NCBI GenBank assembly: GCA_028023455.1
Contig: JAQFVV010006474.1
Location: forward strand, 1,133,501 to 1,197,500
Source of the DNA: Epiperipatus broadwayi
Lineage: Eukaryota > Onychophora > Udeonychophora > Euonychophora > Peripatidae
Direction: 5' to 3'
DNA: 64,000 bases
In this document: positions 49,673 through 61,501 of the stretch, one piece after another
Position numbering within the stretch: position 1 is the first letter of the stretch
Layout of the letters: the number at the start of each line of letters is the position of its first letter
Notes under the pieces: model-generated
Told to the model about the DNA's origin: nothing
Databases searched by the model: none
Seen by the model: the letters and a program-made list of their open reading frames with translations, nothing else
Program-made: the position numbers and the translations under genes

Positions 49673-49860
49673 AAAAGCTACATTCTTTCGATAAGCTTTC
49701 AGATTTTCCCTTTTCAAAAACAACAGTTACAGTTTTATTAATTAGAAAAAAAATAAGGATTTCCTAATTAAAATCATTTTCTAATTTTAAGAATTCATTT
49801 TCTAATTAGAAAATGAATTCAAGTTAATGTGTTTGAAAGCCTTATCGAAGGAATGTATCT
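49673..49860. repeat. MITE-like palindrome with a perfect 30-bp core
   Basis: CTACATTCTTTCGATAAGCTTTCA near 49678 is repeated inverted as TGAAAGCCTTATCGAAGGAATGTA near 49833, with a few mismatches. Inside lies a perfect 30-bp palindrome, 49791-49820 (GAATTCATTTTCTAA and its complement). Size and structure fit a foldback MITE. No target-site duplication was identified. Confidence 0.6.
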
Positions 49861-52176
49861 AAAAACAACCAGTAAATCTAAAAACATTGATAATGAAAGA
49901 AGCGCTAGCCTGAAGGCATCAGAGGACAGATATATAGCTCTGAAAAGTTTGAAGAAGCCATCTTTGTTGTAGAGAAGTGCAGTAAACTCTATGCATTTTA
50001 AATCATGAATTTAAATAGTGTTTCGATTATGATGAAAGACTAGAACATCAGGAATCTGGCTACGGTTCCTGAAGCCCTTAGAGAATCTTCAATGAAGCTG
50101 CTAAATTCTTTCCAGACAAATCATGCTGCTAAAATTACGAAAAGCCACTAAAATGCTATTCCAGCAATTGACCAAATGGTGCCTACGTTTTACTAACCTG
50201 GATGTGTAAATTAAGGAAACCAGCCCCAGAAGAAATGGGTAATAAATTTCCATAATGAACCTTAAACTATCTGGCCAGTTTCCAAACTTTACTTTACACT
50301 CCCTTTAAGAGCTCTTCTCATTTATAATGTAATAATACTCTGTGTAAAACCTTTTATTTATGCTATTTTAACTTTGATAGTAATTCTCTCAACCTCTAGT
50401 CTTTAACTTTCCTTTTTTACATGGCGGTTCATTTATTTTATTATGTATATTTATTGAGTAAATTTATTAATGTTATATTTTAGTTATATGCCAATAATCC
50501 TTCGACTCGATGATCTCCATTTTCTTTGCAATACACAAGTGATATAAACTTAATTCTGATAGTTAATTCTTGCCCATTAGAACTAGATTAATACAGTTCT
50601 ATCAATCATTGAGTCGAAAGAAATTATTAATGATTGTTATTTTATCATTGGCTAATAATAAATTATTAGCTCCGTTTTTAATCTATGCCACCACTATTTT
50701 CTCATTTCACTAATATTTATTTATTATTCAAATATAATCTTAAAATGTTTTTTGCAAAAGGGTCGATAAAGGAATCAACTAAATATACTCTAATTCAAAT
50801 TTCAGTTAATTGCTATTTAGATTCAGGAAGGGCACGATGATTGAGGCATAATTAATATGATTTGCAAATACTTTAAAATAGTTTTCGTTAAAAGCTTGTT
50901 TGACTTTAATTAATTGATCAAGTCATCATGTAGAGCATTCTATATGGGTTTTAGTATTCAAATGATGACTATCAAGTCATCATCTTCGATTGTTGCTGAC
51001 ATAAGGCAATCTTCTGCTCCGTTAGGCTGGTCGGTGATAATTTCTGTTATTTTAAATTAACGAGGAAGAAAGCACTTCCTCTCCTGTTCATATTAGTCAA
51101 AGAGCATAAGACTTGTCAGATCAAGCCGCCATAGGACTTCGATTATCGATTAGCCATCATCTTTCAATTTCACTTTATAGCTCATAATTCGTCAGCACCG
51201 TTACCTCTCTGTTCCAGTAAAGCCCGCTCTGATGCTCGTAATTCGTGATGAAGTGATTTAAATTAAAGTCCAAAAAATTCTTCGTTATATCTCAAAATAA
51301 GTTTTCTAATAAAGATTAAAAGTTATGCCCTAAAATACGTATCTTGCTCTTCGTGAATGGATTTGCGAATGTGAAAAAAAATCTCACATTCTTTCATATA
51401 AAATTAGAGTAACAATTTCCTTTTACTAATTAATACCTTTATCTGCCTTTTATTTCTTGTTGGGAGCATAGACATAGATTTTCAAATATTGCGTAATAAG
51501 GACCGCCACTCGTATTATAATTATAAACTTTGTTTAAGGACTAGAATTAATTAATTTAATCTTCATTTAAAATTCAAACAAAACAAATTATTATTATTAA
51601 ATATTTTCTAAACACACTTGGTTTCTTAGTTTTTAATTCTTTTATGATTATTTTAATGTTAATACTCGCTGTCTGTGTTGGCAACCTGAACATATAAATT
51701 TGATTCGATTTAAAATTATTTTAGTAATTTATTATCAGATATTAATGTCAGTTCAGGGGTCTCTGATCCTCACCAACCATTGAGCAAGTTTTTTGGCGCA
51801 TAGCACTGTCCGTCGATGTAGATTTCTACTAATCTGAGCTGGTGAGTTGGGTTTGAATTCAGTTTGAACCGACTGAGTTTGAATCCGACTTGCAGTTTAG
51901 GTGGTGGGTTTTTCGACTGGTACAATAGTTGGCACACATTACATTGTTTATGTTTCAAATGAAGAGAATAAACTAAAGGATTCCATCATTATATCTAACT
52001 TACATGTTTAGGATTATAATATCTTTTACTTTGTTTTACTGAACTAAAGATTTTATTTGACTTTCATAAAAGCTTTATTGTAACAACATTTATTAATAAA
52101 ACTATTTCTAACAGGTTCAAGAGCTGGATGTTATAAGTTGGTCAGAGCCATTTAAATAACTAATGTTAGTTGCTTC
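49861..52176. other. Stretch with several less AT-rich segments, no gene recognised
   Basis: Segments at 49900-50240, 50930-51260 and 51750-51950 have noticeably higher GC than most of the window but no readable domain. At 50500-50630 CTTCGACTCGATGAT is repeated inverted as ATCATTGAGTCGAAAG, another small imperfect palindrome. They could be exons of a host gene or old repeats; I cannot tell. Confidence 0.4.
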
Positions 52177-52585
<409 letters not shown>

Positions 52586-52771
52586 GTTTCAAAGAAAAGA
52601 ACTTTATTGATAACCATAGAGTTACATTTGCTATAAGACACTTTGTATACATATATTTACATTGCTAGTGAGTAAACCAAGTTTAAGTTGGTATCTGTGA
52701 TGTACAAAAAAGGAACTTAACTTAGGAGGGAAAGATATTTAAACATTGTTAGGGGGGGTGAAAATACATAT

Positions 52772-52772
<1 letters not shown>

Positions 52773-52824
<52 letters not shown>
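52773..52824. repeat. (ATT)n microsatellite, about 17 units
   Basis: A second, much shorter (ATT)n array about 190 bp after the long one, in the same orientation. Confidence 0.9.
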
Positions 52825-53059
52825 TATTAGTGATGTAAATAAAATTGGATGGCTATTAATTTTATAAGTTTGTATTAATTATTTTATTTATTCACTCATA
52901 TCACATCAATTTACAATCACATTATTATTATTAATTTAATCTCTGAGATTATTAATCATTTGTTTTTTTTTTTTAAACGTTTTTTGAAATTAATAAAATT
53001 ACCCTCTTACTTTAAATATACATTATTGTAGAGCCTCATTTTCGGTTAATATTTATGAA

Positions 53060-53295
53060 GAATTTCACAGATATTATAGTTAGTGAGAGACAAAAACATA
53101 GATGGTCAATTGAAATCTTAAACTGGATTCCAAGAGATTGTAAAATACCCAGAAAAAGACCATGTGAGATGGATGAATGAAATAAAAAAGTATGCAGGGG
53201 TGATGTGGAGATGCTAGAGATTGGAAAAGATGAATTGAACTTGGAGAGACCTTCACCCTGCAGTGGATTAATAATAGTTGATGATGATGATAGTA
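53060..53295 (+). mobile_element. RTE-type retrotransposon, 3' terminal fragment
   Basis: Plus-strand copy with WSIEILNWIPRD-equivalent coding sequence (AGATGGTCAATTGAAATC), GAGATGGATGAATGAAATAA, GGGGTGATGTGGAG, CTTGGAGAGACCTTCACCCT and a GATGATGATGAT end at about 53280-53291. 5'-truncated. The minus-strand open frame across it is antisense. Confidence 0.85.
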
Positions 53296-53690
53296 ACTTC
53301 ATTCAATAACACTTAAATAGAATATTAAGAAAATCTCAATATATTAATTCATATTATTGAAAATCAATACCTGAACCTAAAGGGCATCTTTTTTGCCCAT
53401 ATGTACATTACAATTTATATATTATTCATTGGAAACGTCAGTTGCTTCCTATTCAGTTACAATAATTTGAGTTATATATATATATATATATATTGATATA
53501 AATGAAGTATTATCACGGTATGTTTATATATATTATTAATATATATATATATAGTAAAACAATACCCTGAATCTAATTCAAACTCTAAACAATCAAAATA
53601 AAACACAAAAATAAATAATTATTAGAGTCTATATTCCTTATATAAAATGAACTACAGACAATATTGGATGTATTGTAGGATCATTATAAT

Positions 53691-54076
53691 ATAACGACAA
53701 CAAATACCACTCATCAAAAAATTAATAGCATTATAACCAAGTCAAAAGACTCAATCCCTCTTAAGGTACATGAAGTTTATAAAATTCCATGTAACATTTG
53801 TAAAACTTCTTATACAAACATGAGTAAACATCACATCGATGCTAGAAAAGATGAACATATTAATGCAGTTAAAAATACTCACCATCATCAGCACCATCTT
53901 ATGTTATGTATACAGGTCATAATATTGATTTTTCTAATATGAGAATACTATCCAGATGTGATATTTTCCAACAATGTCAGATCAGAGAAGCCATTGAGAT
54001 CTATAAAAGGCTAGATTGTATCAACAAACCTGATGATACATGCACATTTTCTTCTATTTGGAAAATATTTTTTTAA
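53691..54076 (+). pseudogene. Penelope-like element: GIY-YIG endonuclease and C-terminus
   Basis: Plus-strand translation reads KVHEVYKIPC-NIC-KTSYTN (compare the Penelope VYKI.C..C...YIG box, here with Y-T in place of Y-I-G), then RKDEHINAVKN (R..EH..). After a frameshift near 53893 it reads VMYTGHNIDFSNMRIL, REAIEIYKR and a final SSIWKIF before a stop at 54074-54076. H-x-IDF..-x-IL and REAIEI are characteristic of the C-terminal end of Penelope-like proteins. The domain nicks DNA for target-primed reverse transcription. No RT domain is visible upstream, so this is a 5'-truncated, frameshifted copy. Confidence 0.75.
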
Positions 54077-54189
54077 AAATTCATTAATATAAATAATTTC
54101 CCATAATTATTATTTCTATTTTTTATTAATAGAATGTTCATTAGTGTTATATATCAGTATTTACAGCATCTCTAGAATTATTTTATAAT

Positions 54190-54231
54190 ATTTGTTACCA
54201 GGTTGATGATGAGTGTGACCTGGTTGAAACG

Positions 54232-54237
<6 letters not shown>
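54190..54237 (+). other. Hairpin with GATGATGAG...GAAACGTC motif at the 3' side of the Penelope-like relic
   Basis: ACCAGGT and ACCTGGT form a 7-bp stem around TGATGATGAGTGTG, followed by TGAAACGTCAG. The element series TGATGA-hairpin-GAAAC resembles the hammerhead-like pieces known in Penelope terminal repeats. Here the pairing does not give a proper hammerhead: no helix II between the two core halves. Recorded as a related motif only. Confidence 0.35.

Positions 54238-54317
<80 letters not shown>
54238..54317. repeat. (TA)n microsatellite, about 40 units
   Basis: Pure (TA)n directly abutting the 3' side of the Penelope-like relic. Confidence 0.95.
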
Positions 54318-54322
<5 letters not shown>

Positions 54323-54390
54323 AATTATACATGGATATACTGGGATAATACTTAATTTATTTATAAAGAAAAGAAAAATTTATAGTGACT

Positions 54391-54657
54391 ATATATAATA
54401 AATAAGCAATTTCCACATCAATCTGTACATAATAATTATGGCAGTAAAATTAAGTATAAAACAGTAGTTATTAACTGCTAAGCCAGCCTTTCAATATGGA
54501 GTATCTTTGTCAAAGCATAGCTGTCAGTTGTGCTTTGACAAAGATACTCTCTATCAAAAGCCTGGATTAGCATTTAAAAAATATTGTTTTATACTTAATT
54601 TTGTTGCCATAATTTTTATCTACATACTCATGTGGAGATGACTTATTTATTATATAT
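54391..54657 (-). repeat. Palindromic repeat E
   Basis: The left arm (ATATATAATAAATAAG...CCACAT...TTAAGTATAAAACA...GAGTATCTTTGTCAAAGCA) is matched in inverted form by the right arm (TGCTTTGACAAAGATACTC...TGTTTTATACTTAA...ATGTGG...CTTATTTATTATATAT), with the centre near 54520. The centre carries TGACAAAG...GAAAGGC, a degenerate version of the motif in the neighbouring palindromes. No clear target-site duplication. Confidence 0.6.
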
Positions 54658-54905
54658 CTATACATATTTGAAATGCCCCATAGCTATATTATTCCGGACA
54701 TACTCAACCTTTTAATAAAGAAAGCTCAAAATTTCACACTACACTGAAAAACAAATGATCTTCAGTGTTATGTGCAATGATCTGATATATATTAAAGGTC
54801 AAACTAAATTAAATAAAAAGAGTGAATACAAGAAAGCAAAGATTTTATTTTTCTATGATAAAAGTTTAAAGTAAAGATTTTATATTGCAAATAAACAAAC
54901 ATGTT

Positions 54906-55221
54906 TAATTTTAAATATTCAATATTACAATTACCAAAAATCCTTCTTACACTTTTCAGCAATTTTTTTTATTATTATCTCTTAAATATTACAGTTTTGA
55001 CTGTACCTTGCAGTCTTCATCAGATCATATTCTCTTTCTCTAATTCTCTCTATTATTCATTTTTTTAATGAAGATGGAAAGATACAGTTGAAACTGTAAT
55101 ATTTAATATAAAAATTTGCTGAAAAGTGTAAGAAGGATTTTTGGGAATCACAATATTGTATATAACAATAGCAGAAAAAAAGCAAGAAATGTTTATAAGG
55201 ATTATATATAATTTTAAATAT
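54906..55221 (+). mobile_element. Palindromic short retroelement C with 13-bp target-site duplication
   Basis: The unit 54919-55208 is flanked by TAATTTTAAATAT at 54906-54918 and 55209-55221. Inverted arms span 54934-55144 (CCAAAAATCCTTCTTACACT on the left, AGTGTAAGAAGGATTTTTGG on the right), around an unpaired centre. A one-sided tail of about 64 bp follows the right arm. The left arm read on the minus strand contains CTGATGAAGACTG...CAGTCAAAAC, a CUGAUGA-hairpin-(G)AAAC series; the right arm keeps GTTGAAAC. No coding capacity. Confidence 0.7.
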
Positions 55222-55504
55222 AACCAAAATCACACTTTTCTTTATTTTGCTGTAATATCCTATAAGTACAATTTATCCAAAACACTTCAAACACTTTTTA
55301 GCAAAACTCTTTATTTGTACATATACATGCACCTATGTTTCGACTGATTTGCAGTTTTCTTCGGAGCCAGTTTATTTTAGTCTTCCACAAGCTCTGAAGA
55401 AGATTGCAGGTCAGTCGAAACATAGATGTATGTATATGTACAAATAAAGAGTTTTGTTAAAAAGTGTTTGAAATGGTTTGGATAAATTGTAATTTTAAAT
55501 ATAA
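55209..55504 (-). mobile_element. Palindromic short retroelement D with 15-bp target-site duplication
   Basis: The unit 55224-55489 is flanked by TAATTTTAAATATAA at 55209-55223 and 55490-55504. Arms of about 100 bp run inverted (TACAATTTATCCAAAACACT from 55267; its complement ends at 55491), sharing CTCTTTATTTGTACATATAC. A one-sided tail of about 43 bp lies on the left. The right arm contains CTGAAGA-A-GATTG-CAGGT-CAGTC-GAAAC, giving the hammerhead core halves with a 5-bp helix II, but no helix I partner was found. The left repeat is shared with element C, so the two inserted at the same site. Confidence 0.75.
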
Positions 55505-56699
55505 TTAAAAGGTCTATACAGTAATCATTTTTACACCCCAACATCAAATATAAGAAAGATTCCATATCATGCTTTTTAAAGTTTTAGAATATTTTTTTAA
55601 TATTATATACTTCATACTGATTCTGGATGGTTACTACATAACACCTTATTAAACTGTGTGTTTTTTTATCCATTTTAACAGTATGGTCTTTTTAAAAGTC
55701 TTTAACTTGGGATACAATTTTAAAATGTAACTGTTCCTACATTATCACTTTTCTGAAAGTTGTCTAATCCATTTCAATTTAAGACTGTTAATTGTTTCAA
55801 TCATTGCTATCTCTTTATTCATTTACTTGTGTCATATTTATGATAACTACTTTCCACTCTATATCAATCTGTCATACTTCTTTGTGTGGTCTGAAGTTTT
55901 TTCTGTCAAGTATCTCAGCACAAATAAACATATATAATAAAGATCTTTTTTTCAGTCACTTAAGGATGTTTTAAATATTAAATTATTTACACTGAAAACA
56001 CTTCATATGCGTTTAATTCTTCAATCAATGCATTTGATTAATTTTATGATTACTTACATTATTATATTTCAATAAGTTTAAAATTATGATGGCCTTATCA
56101 GTTATTAACTTCTTTAAATTTATTATCAACGATTTGTAATTTCTTTTCTAGCATGGATTAGCCTAGTAATGATTAGTTATATATCAAACTTCAAGCAATT
56201 CTATTGAATTTAAATCTAATAAACCTGTTTTAAAATTTCATTCCAACTTAAAAAAGATCAAAACCTTACAAATAAACACAGCTACAATAAATTGACTTAT
56301 CAGTTTAATAAAAACATGTAGAATTTACACTGTGCACAAAATATAAAAGTCTTAAAAAGTATCTGTTTATTTTTATTGTCTTAGCTTCCTATTTTAATTT
56401 AAAAATTAATTCTTGTAAATTTATAAAAAAGTATTTGCACGTAGAATCATTCTATCATATAGCTTTGTAAAGGCTAATATTTTTAATGACATCATTCCAT
56501 TTAATTATTCTGTTGGATTTTTATAAATATTTCTTTAGAATTTAAAAATATTCTTGGGCATATGTCTTGATATTCTGACAAAATGCTTAGAGAATTAAAT
56601 GTTTTTTTTTTTGTAATATATAAACCCATGCATAATGAGATTCACGTTTATTGAAACTTTCTGTAAAATAAAAGAAAGAACTATTACTGAAAAAGAGGA
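55505..56699. other. AT-rich stretch, no gene recognised
   Basis: No protein similarity; nothing distinctive apart from homopolymer runs. Confidence 0.45.
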
Positions 56700-57190
56700 A
56701 TGATATCATGAAGTGAGTAGAAAAATTGCATCAAAAACTATATAAAAATAAAAGACAAAAAAAAAAAAAACCTCTTGAAATTATGATACTATCTTCTGAA
56801 ATTCCAATCACTTTAAATATAGAATTAAGATATAAAATGAAAACTATCAAGAAAAGCAAAACTCCAGAAAATAGTGAAATAGTTATAAGTATTTTGAAAT
56901 AAACAGATGAAAAAATAAAAAAATTGATAGCAAGTTTTACATTTAATGTCTTAATAATAAAGATATACCAAATGATTGAAAGAATGCAATATAAGTATTA
57001 ACTATTTAAGAAATGAAAAAATAAATATTTTAGAAATTACAATCTTATCAATCTTCAATCTGTGTTGTACATGATCGTTACTAAATTGGTTATAATACTT
57101 CAGCAAAAAACTTCAGATTCAAACTGAACAAAAAAATCAAACAATATATAAAAATAGTTATAGGATTGTAGATTACATTTAAGCAAAATA
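56700..57190 (+). mobile_element. RTE-type retrotransposon relic (region just before and into RT)
   Basis: Translation from about 56830 reads LRYKMKTIKKSKTPENSEIV (compare the L..MK.GKAPG.D.I segment before RT), then after a stop KDIPNDWKNA-like sequence in decayed form (AAAGATATACCAAATGATTG), NYNLINLQSVLYMIVTKL (compare NYRPISLLSVLYKIFTKI) and so on. The nucleotide block AAAGATATACCAAATGATTG is identical to the RTE copy at 43060-43080. No 3' UTR or (GAT)n tail is present, so the fragment is truncated at both ends. Confidence 0.65.
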
Positions 57191-57421
57191 ATTATTAAGC
57201 TTTTTTCTTAAGTCAACCTCTAATAGTTTACAAAATTATTCTTTTTTTATATATTATTGTTTAGTCACTGCAGATTTTTTAAAATTTCTTTTTCATTATT
57301 CAATTCTCACTTTATCATTTTCTTTTAGGATCAGTTTCTTTATCACACTACCCCCATTAATTTTTAAATTCTTTTCATTCATCTTCATCAATTAGTTTTG
57401 ATTATTATTTTAGATTATTCT
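57191..57421. other. AT-rich spacer
   Basis: No gene seen. Confidence 0.4.
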
Positions 57422-57433
57422 AAATGATTCTGA

Positions 57434-57473
<40 letters not shown>

Positions 57474-57535
57474 TCAGAATCATTTCCAAACATAACTATA
57501 TATATATATATATATATATATAGTTATGTTTGGAA
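57422..57535. repeat. Two adjacent AT-cored cruciform palindromes
   Basis: The first palindrome, 57422-57485, has arms AAATGATTCTGATGC and GCATCAGAATCATTT around a (AT)n core. The second, 57484-57535, has arms TTCCAAACATAAC and GTTATGTTTGGAA around a (TA)n core. Arms look perfect. The two share their junction by two bases. Confidence 0.9.
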
Positions 57536-57792
57536 TTTTTTCAAAGTGTAAATTAATTATGTGCTGATTGGGTTTTGTACTTGGAATAGGTGTTATATGA
57601 TTGTCTAATAGCTGTTAACATCTTAGTTTATTTAAATTTACACTTGTATTTAAAATAATCTTGAAGTCAATTATACTTAACAACTTGCGTCCTAATTCAG
57701 ATTGCACTGTTAAAATAATAGCACTTGGTTGTATTTTAGAGGGTAGTTCAATTATTATTAAAATAGACTTGATAAATTTCACATGACATTAT

Positions 57793-57826
57793 ACTTATAT
57801 ATATATATATATAATAAGTATATATG

Positions 57827-57862
<36 letters not shown>
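57793..57862. repeat. (TA)n-rich tract immediately before LTR element 2
   Basis: Interrupted (TA)n blocks with ATAATAAGT and GTCATATA interruptions. They abut the first base of the 5' LTR, so the target-site duplication of element 2 cannot be defined. Confidence 0.85.
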
Positions 57863-57865
<3 letters not shown>

Positions 57866-60800
57866 AGATATATATGACTCATTTCACCCACATACATATT
57901 ATTTAATTAAAAAAAAAAATTTCTTTTATATATATATAGATTTATGTGTGTATTTATTATTATATAGTCTATATAAATACTTAATAAATAAGCAGTTGTA
58001 GAGAGAGATGGTAATAATATTTAATATTGATTTATTATATTTTTTATTAAATAATGTGTTAAATTATTTAACTTTCGTTTTGTTAAAATAAAGTAGATCA
58101 GAAAGAAAGTGTAAAATAAGGTGATCAGATCAAGATTAGGAGAAAAAAAAATGTACATGTGCAAAAGAGTGTGAACGAATGAAAATGTCTGTATAAACAC
58201 AAAAACGCCTTTACACCTATTTCTGATAACTATAGATTGCCAGCTTTGTTGTATTGTTTTTATCTGTATCTAAGATTTTTTTTTTAAAAGAGAGAGGTGC
58301 TTTGAGGAAATAAAAGGTGATTATTAATTTTCTTGTAAAATTGCGACAGACCATCAAACTTGAGAAGCTTTGATTTTTTGTTTCAAGATAAGAGATTTTG
58401 CAGGTGGTCAGTTTCTTTGACCAAAGATTGGCAATATAAGTGAATGAAATAATATTGAGAAATCACTCAGTCAGTATTATTAATCAGAAATGTAATGACT
58501 CAGTTTTTTACCTTATTATTAAACAGAAATGTTTAAAGATCACTCAATCATTATTATTAAAAAGAGATGTAACAATTTTTTTTAATGTTGGAAAAAGAAA
58601 GTGAGCAATTTGATTTTTTTTTCACTCTTTAAAAATTGAAAAAAGGAAGGAAATGACTCTTGTTTTAAAGCCAGTATACACAAAGATGTGCATTTATATA
58701 AGTAATTTCCAGCAATATTAAGATAAAGAAGAAAGAATGGAAAAAAATTGAATTACTTGGAAGAAATTATTAACAATTATATAAAAATGATATTAATATA
58801 TTTTGCTGTGCATAATACCATGAATTTGCATTGCTAAAACCGCCTTTTCTGCTTCCTGAATAATACTAAAATGGGTTAAAATCACTAGTCTACTGTGGAC
58901 TCATATACCAATCAAATAGTAACCAACAAAATGATAGAGTTTGAAGCCAACCACACAAGCTATATGAAATGCTTCTTTTCGGGCTCCTGGTCTATTCTAG
59001 GCTCATTACCTTTGGATGGATGGAGAAGGGGAAAAAGAGGAAAAGAAAATGTATAAAATCCATATATAGCCAGGTTTGAAGCTATGAATCAAATTTTTTG
59101 TTAAAGTTTTCCTCAGTCAGCTAAAGTGTCTACAATGATTTTTTTTTTAAATGGGAGAGACAAGAAAATCCGCCAGTTCATACTTATCTAAAAGTATTTA
59201 TAATAACTCTTTTTGAAATGGTAGAAGCAAGCCAGTCAACGAATTCAGCATTATCAAAAGTATCAACAATAAATAATTTTAAAATTGAAGAAATAAGCAA
59301 GTCAATTAATTCATGTTTATCTTAAAAGTATCTGCAAGAACTTTTCTTTTTTTAAATGGAGCAAAGACAAGCAGTCTGAAAATTCAAACTCAGGACATTT
59401 ATAAGAAGTGAAAGTAATCGGGTAACTATGAACTTTCCTTAACAGATCTTTTATTATTGCTTATTAAAAGTAAACCTTAATTTATTGGTCAAAGCATTAT
59501 TTTTTTTTCTTTTGATACAGAAACATTAAAGGCTTGTTTATCGATAGTTATTCTCAATATCACATAACATAACACAAACACAGTTTAAATCTTTAAACTT
59601 AAATTTTCATTTTTTTTTTTTATATTATATATTGTAATATTGAAATGTTTTTTTTTTTATTGTTCTTCATTTGTTATGATAGTGAGCAACCTATAAATAT
59701 ATGCATTTATAATGTTTTTTTTTATCTTGTTGCATATTAAAATTGATATAATGTATTTTATTTTCTTTTGCTAAAAGGTTGCAAGAATATTCTTTATATA
59801 TGTAATTTATGTATTAATCTCTAATATAGGGGTATACATTTTAAACATATATGTTAACATTCACAGAGTGTGTGTGCATGTGTAACTGCTTATACAAACA
59901 CGTAAAAAGAATAGGTTATACTAGTAGTTTAAATATAGTAAATCATAAAGCAAGACTTACATATGAATGGAAGTGAAATAAAACACACAGGTTACATATG
60001 AAATTTATTTTTATGATATAATAAGTTAGGAAAGTCTTAAGTAAGCATTCCATTAAATATATTTTTTAATGTCATTTTAAGCCAGCTTATTTTAAAAGTA
60101 TCCAAAATGACGAACTTGTATATAAAATTTTGTATTAGTTCTATATTGAATTAATGTAATAATAAGCCATTTATCTAATTAGTAAATTTGATTTTAAAGA
60201 AGGAAAGAAGAATAGGATAGTATTTTTGTTAAAAGAACCTAGTTTGGGAGATAAGCATAATGCACTCCAGGAATCTTAAAGTGGGTAATTTTATTCAGTT
60301 GCTATATTATAATATTGTTGTATTTGATGACAATGGCCAGTATGTTTTATTGTTCAAATGCCATCCCCAATATTTAGATATTATTAAATCTTTAATGATG
60401 ATAGTTTTAATTGTCATTGTTGTTATTTTATATGGAGAAATGAGATAACTTATTTATTTCATTACTAATGTGACAGAATTAATGTTTAGTATAGTTACAA
60501 TCGGGCTATAATGTTATATTTAATTAATTAGAAATAGACACCCAGATAGAGCATGATATGCATATATTCTTATTTATATGTTAGCATCATCCTTATTTAA
60601 TTATAAATTGTATTTTGGCTAACACAGTGAATTCATTTCTCATTTAGTTTACTTGGTTACAAATGATGAACCGCTGCAGCATATCATTATCCTGTTTAAT
60701 GTTTGGTTATTGAATTATGGCAACTATCATTTCATCACTCATCTATTTATCTATACTGTGACAATGTTTACTTACTGTTACAAATAACAGATTAGATAAA

Positions 60801-60874
60801 CATATATGTTAATAATGGATCATTTTCTATCAATTTATTATTATTACTGTTACAAATGTCATCTTTCCATTACA
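57863..60874 (+). repeat. 5' LTR of element 2 (about 3.0 kb, 3' boundary inferred)
   Basis: The start is fixed by homology to 63604. The end is inferred from CCATTACA at 60867-60874, the same terminal octamer as the LTRs of element 1, followed after two bases by a PBS-like sequence. Only the first 397 bp can be compared with the 3' LTR inside this window, so the full length is unverified. The LTR has no recognised gene; GC-richer patches include 58840-59060. It could contain other insertions. Confidence 0.6.
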
Positions 60875-60876
60875 AA

Positions 60877-60899
60877 TGTCGCGCCAACTAGGTCTCGAA
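60877..60899 (+). promoter_or_regulatory. Candidate primer-binding site of element 2
   Basis: TGTCGCGCCAACTAGG followed by TCTCGAA. Laid out as the complement of a tRNA 3' end it gives TGT (TGG expected), one base, seven acceptor bases, five T-stem bases and then NNTCGAA, the complement of the invariant TTCGA T-loop. This match extending into the T-loop is the main support. The third base is not the expected G, and I could not name the tRNA. Confidence 0.45.
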
Positions 60900-61501
60900 T
60901 TAGCCAAATAAGGGCTTGAAATACGCCACATACCTGAGAGATGTGTAGTATATAATGATGACAGATGTATAGTTTGAAAAAAAAAATTTTTTTTCTTACT
61001 AGATACAAATATTTTGGCTTGATGTTTAGATGATGATGATTACTGTTATTGCATTTTTGATGATGATAAATAAATACAGCCATTAAGCAGCTTAATTTCA
61101 ATTTTTTAAAATATAAAGATATCACAACTTATAATAAGTGTTAAAGTTAATAGCACTGTTTTTTAAATATTTTGCTCATGAGTAAAATATAGTGATGTTG
61201 CTAGATAAGCATAGAAGTGTTGATAGCCTTGAATTGTAGAATAATAATTTTGTTCATATTTGAAAAGTTTGTGTAATAGAAAATCTATGATTTTGGAGGT
61301 TGGATTGGATATTTGATTGTTGGAGTTTGGTTGGTTGTGTTACAATTTTGATGATGGATGGAGAATTTTTGTCATTGCCTTGAGGATGTGATGTGTTCAT
61401 GCCACTGGTGATTGATTTATCTCATTCACTGCTCCAACCCAGATTATAATATCAGTTATTATTTATCATGAAGCAGTTAACAGTAGGCCTGCCATGATTT
61501 C

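Noticed and set aside
54190-54237. Complete hammerhead ribozyme next to the Penelope-like relic
   Set aside because: The only good stem (ACCAGGT/ACCTGGT) has the wrong topology for a hammerhead.
55390-55440. Complete hammerhead ribozyme in element D
   Set aside because: Core halves and helix II are present and a CATA/TATG helix III can be drawn, but no helix I pairing exists around the core, so it is not called as a ribozyme.
55377-55565. Short open frames over palindromic elements (also 245-433, 55141-55347)
   Set aside because: They read across inverted arms and flanks of non-coding retroelements; no conserved protein feature.
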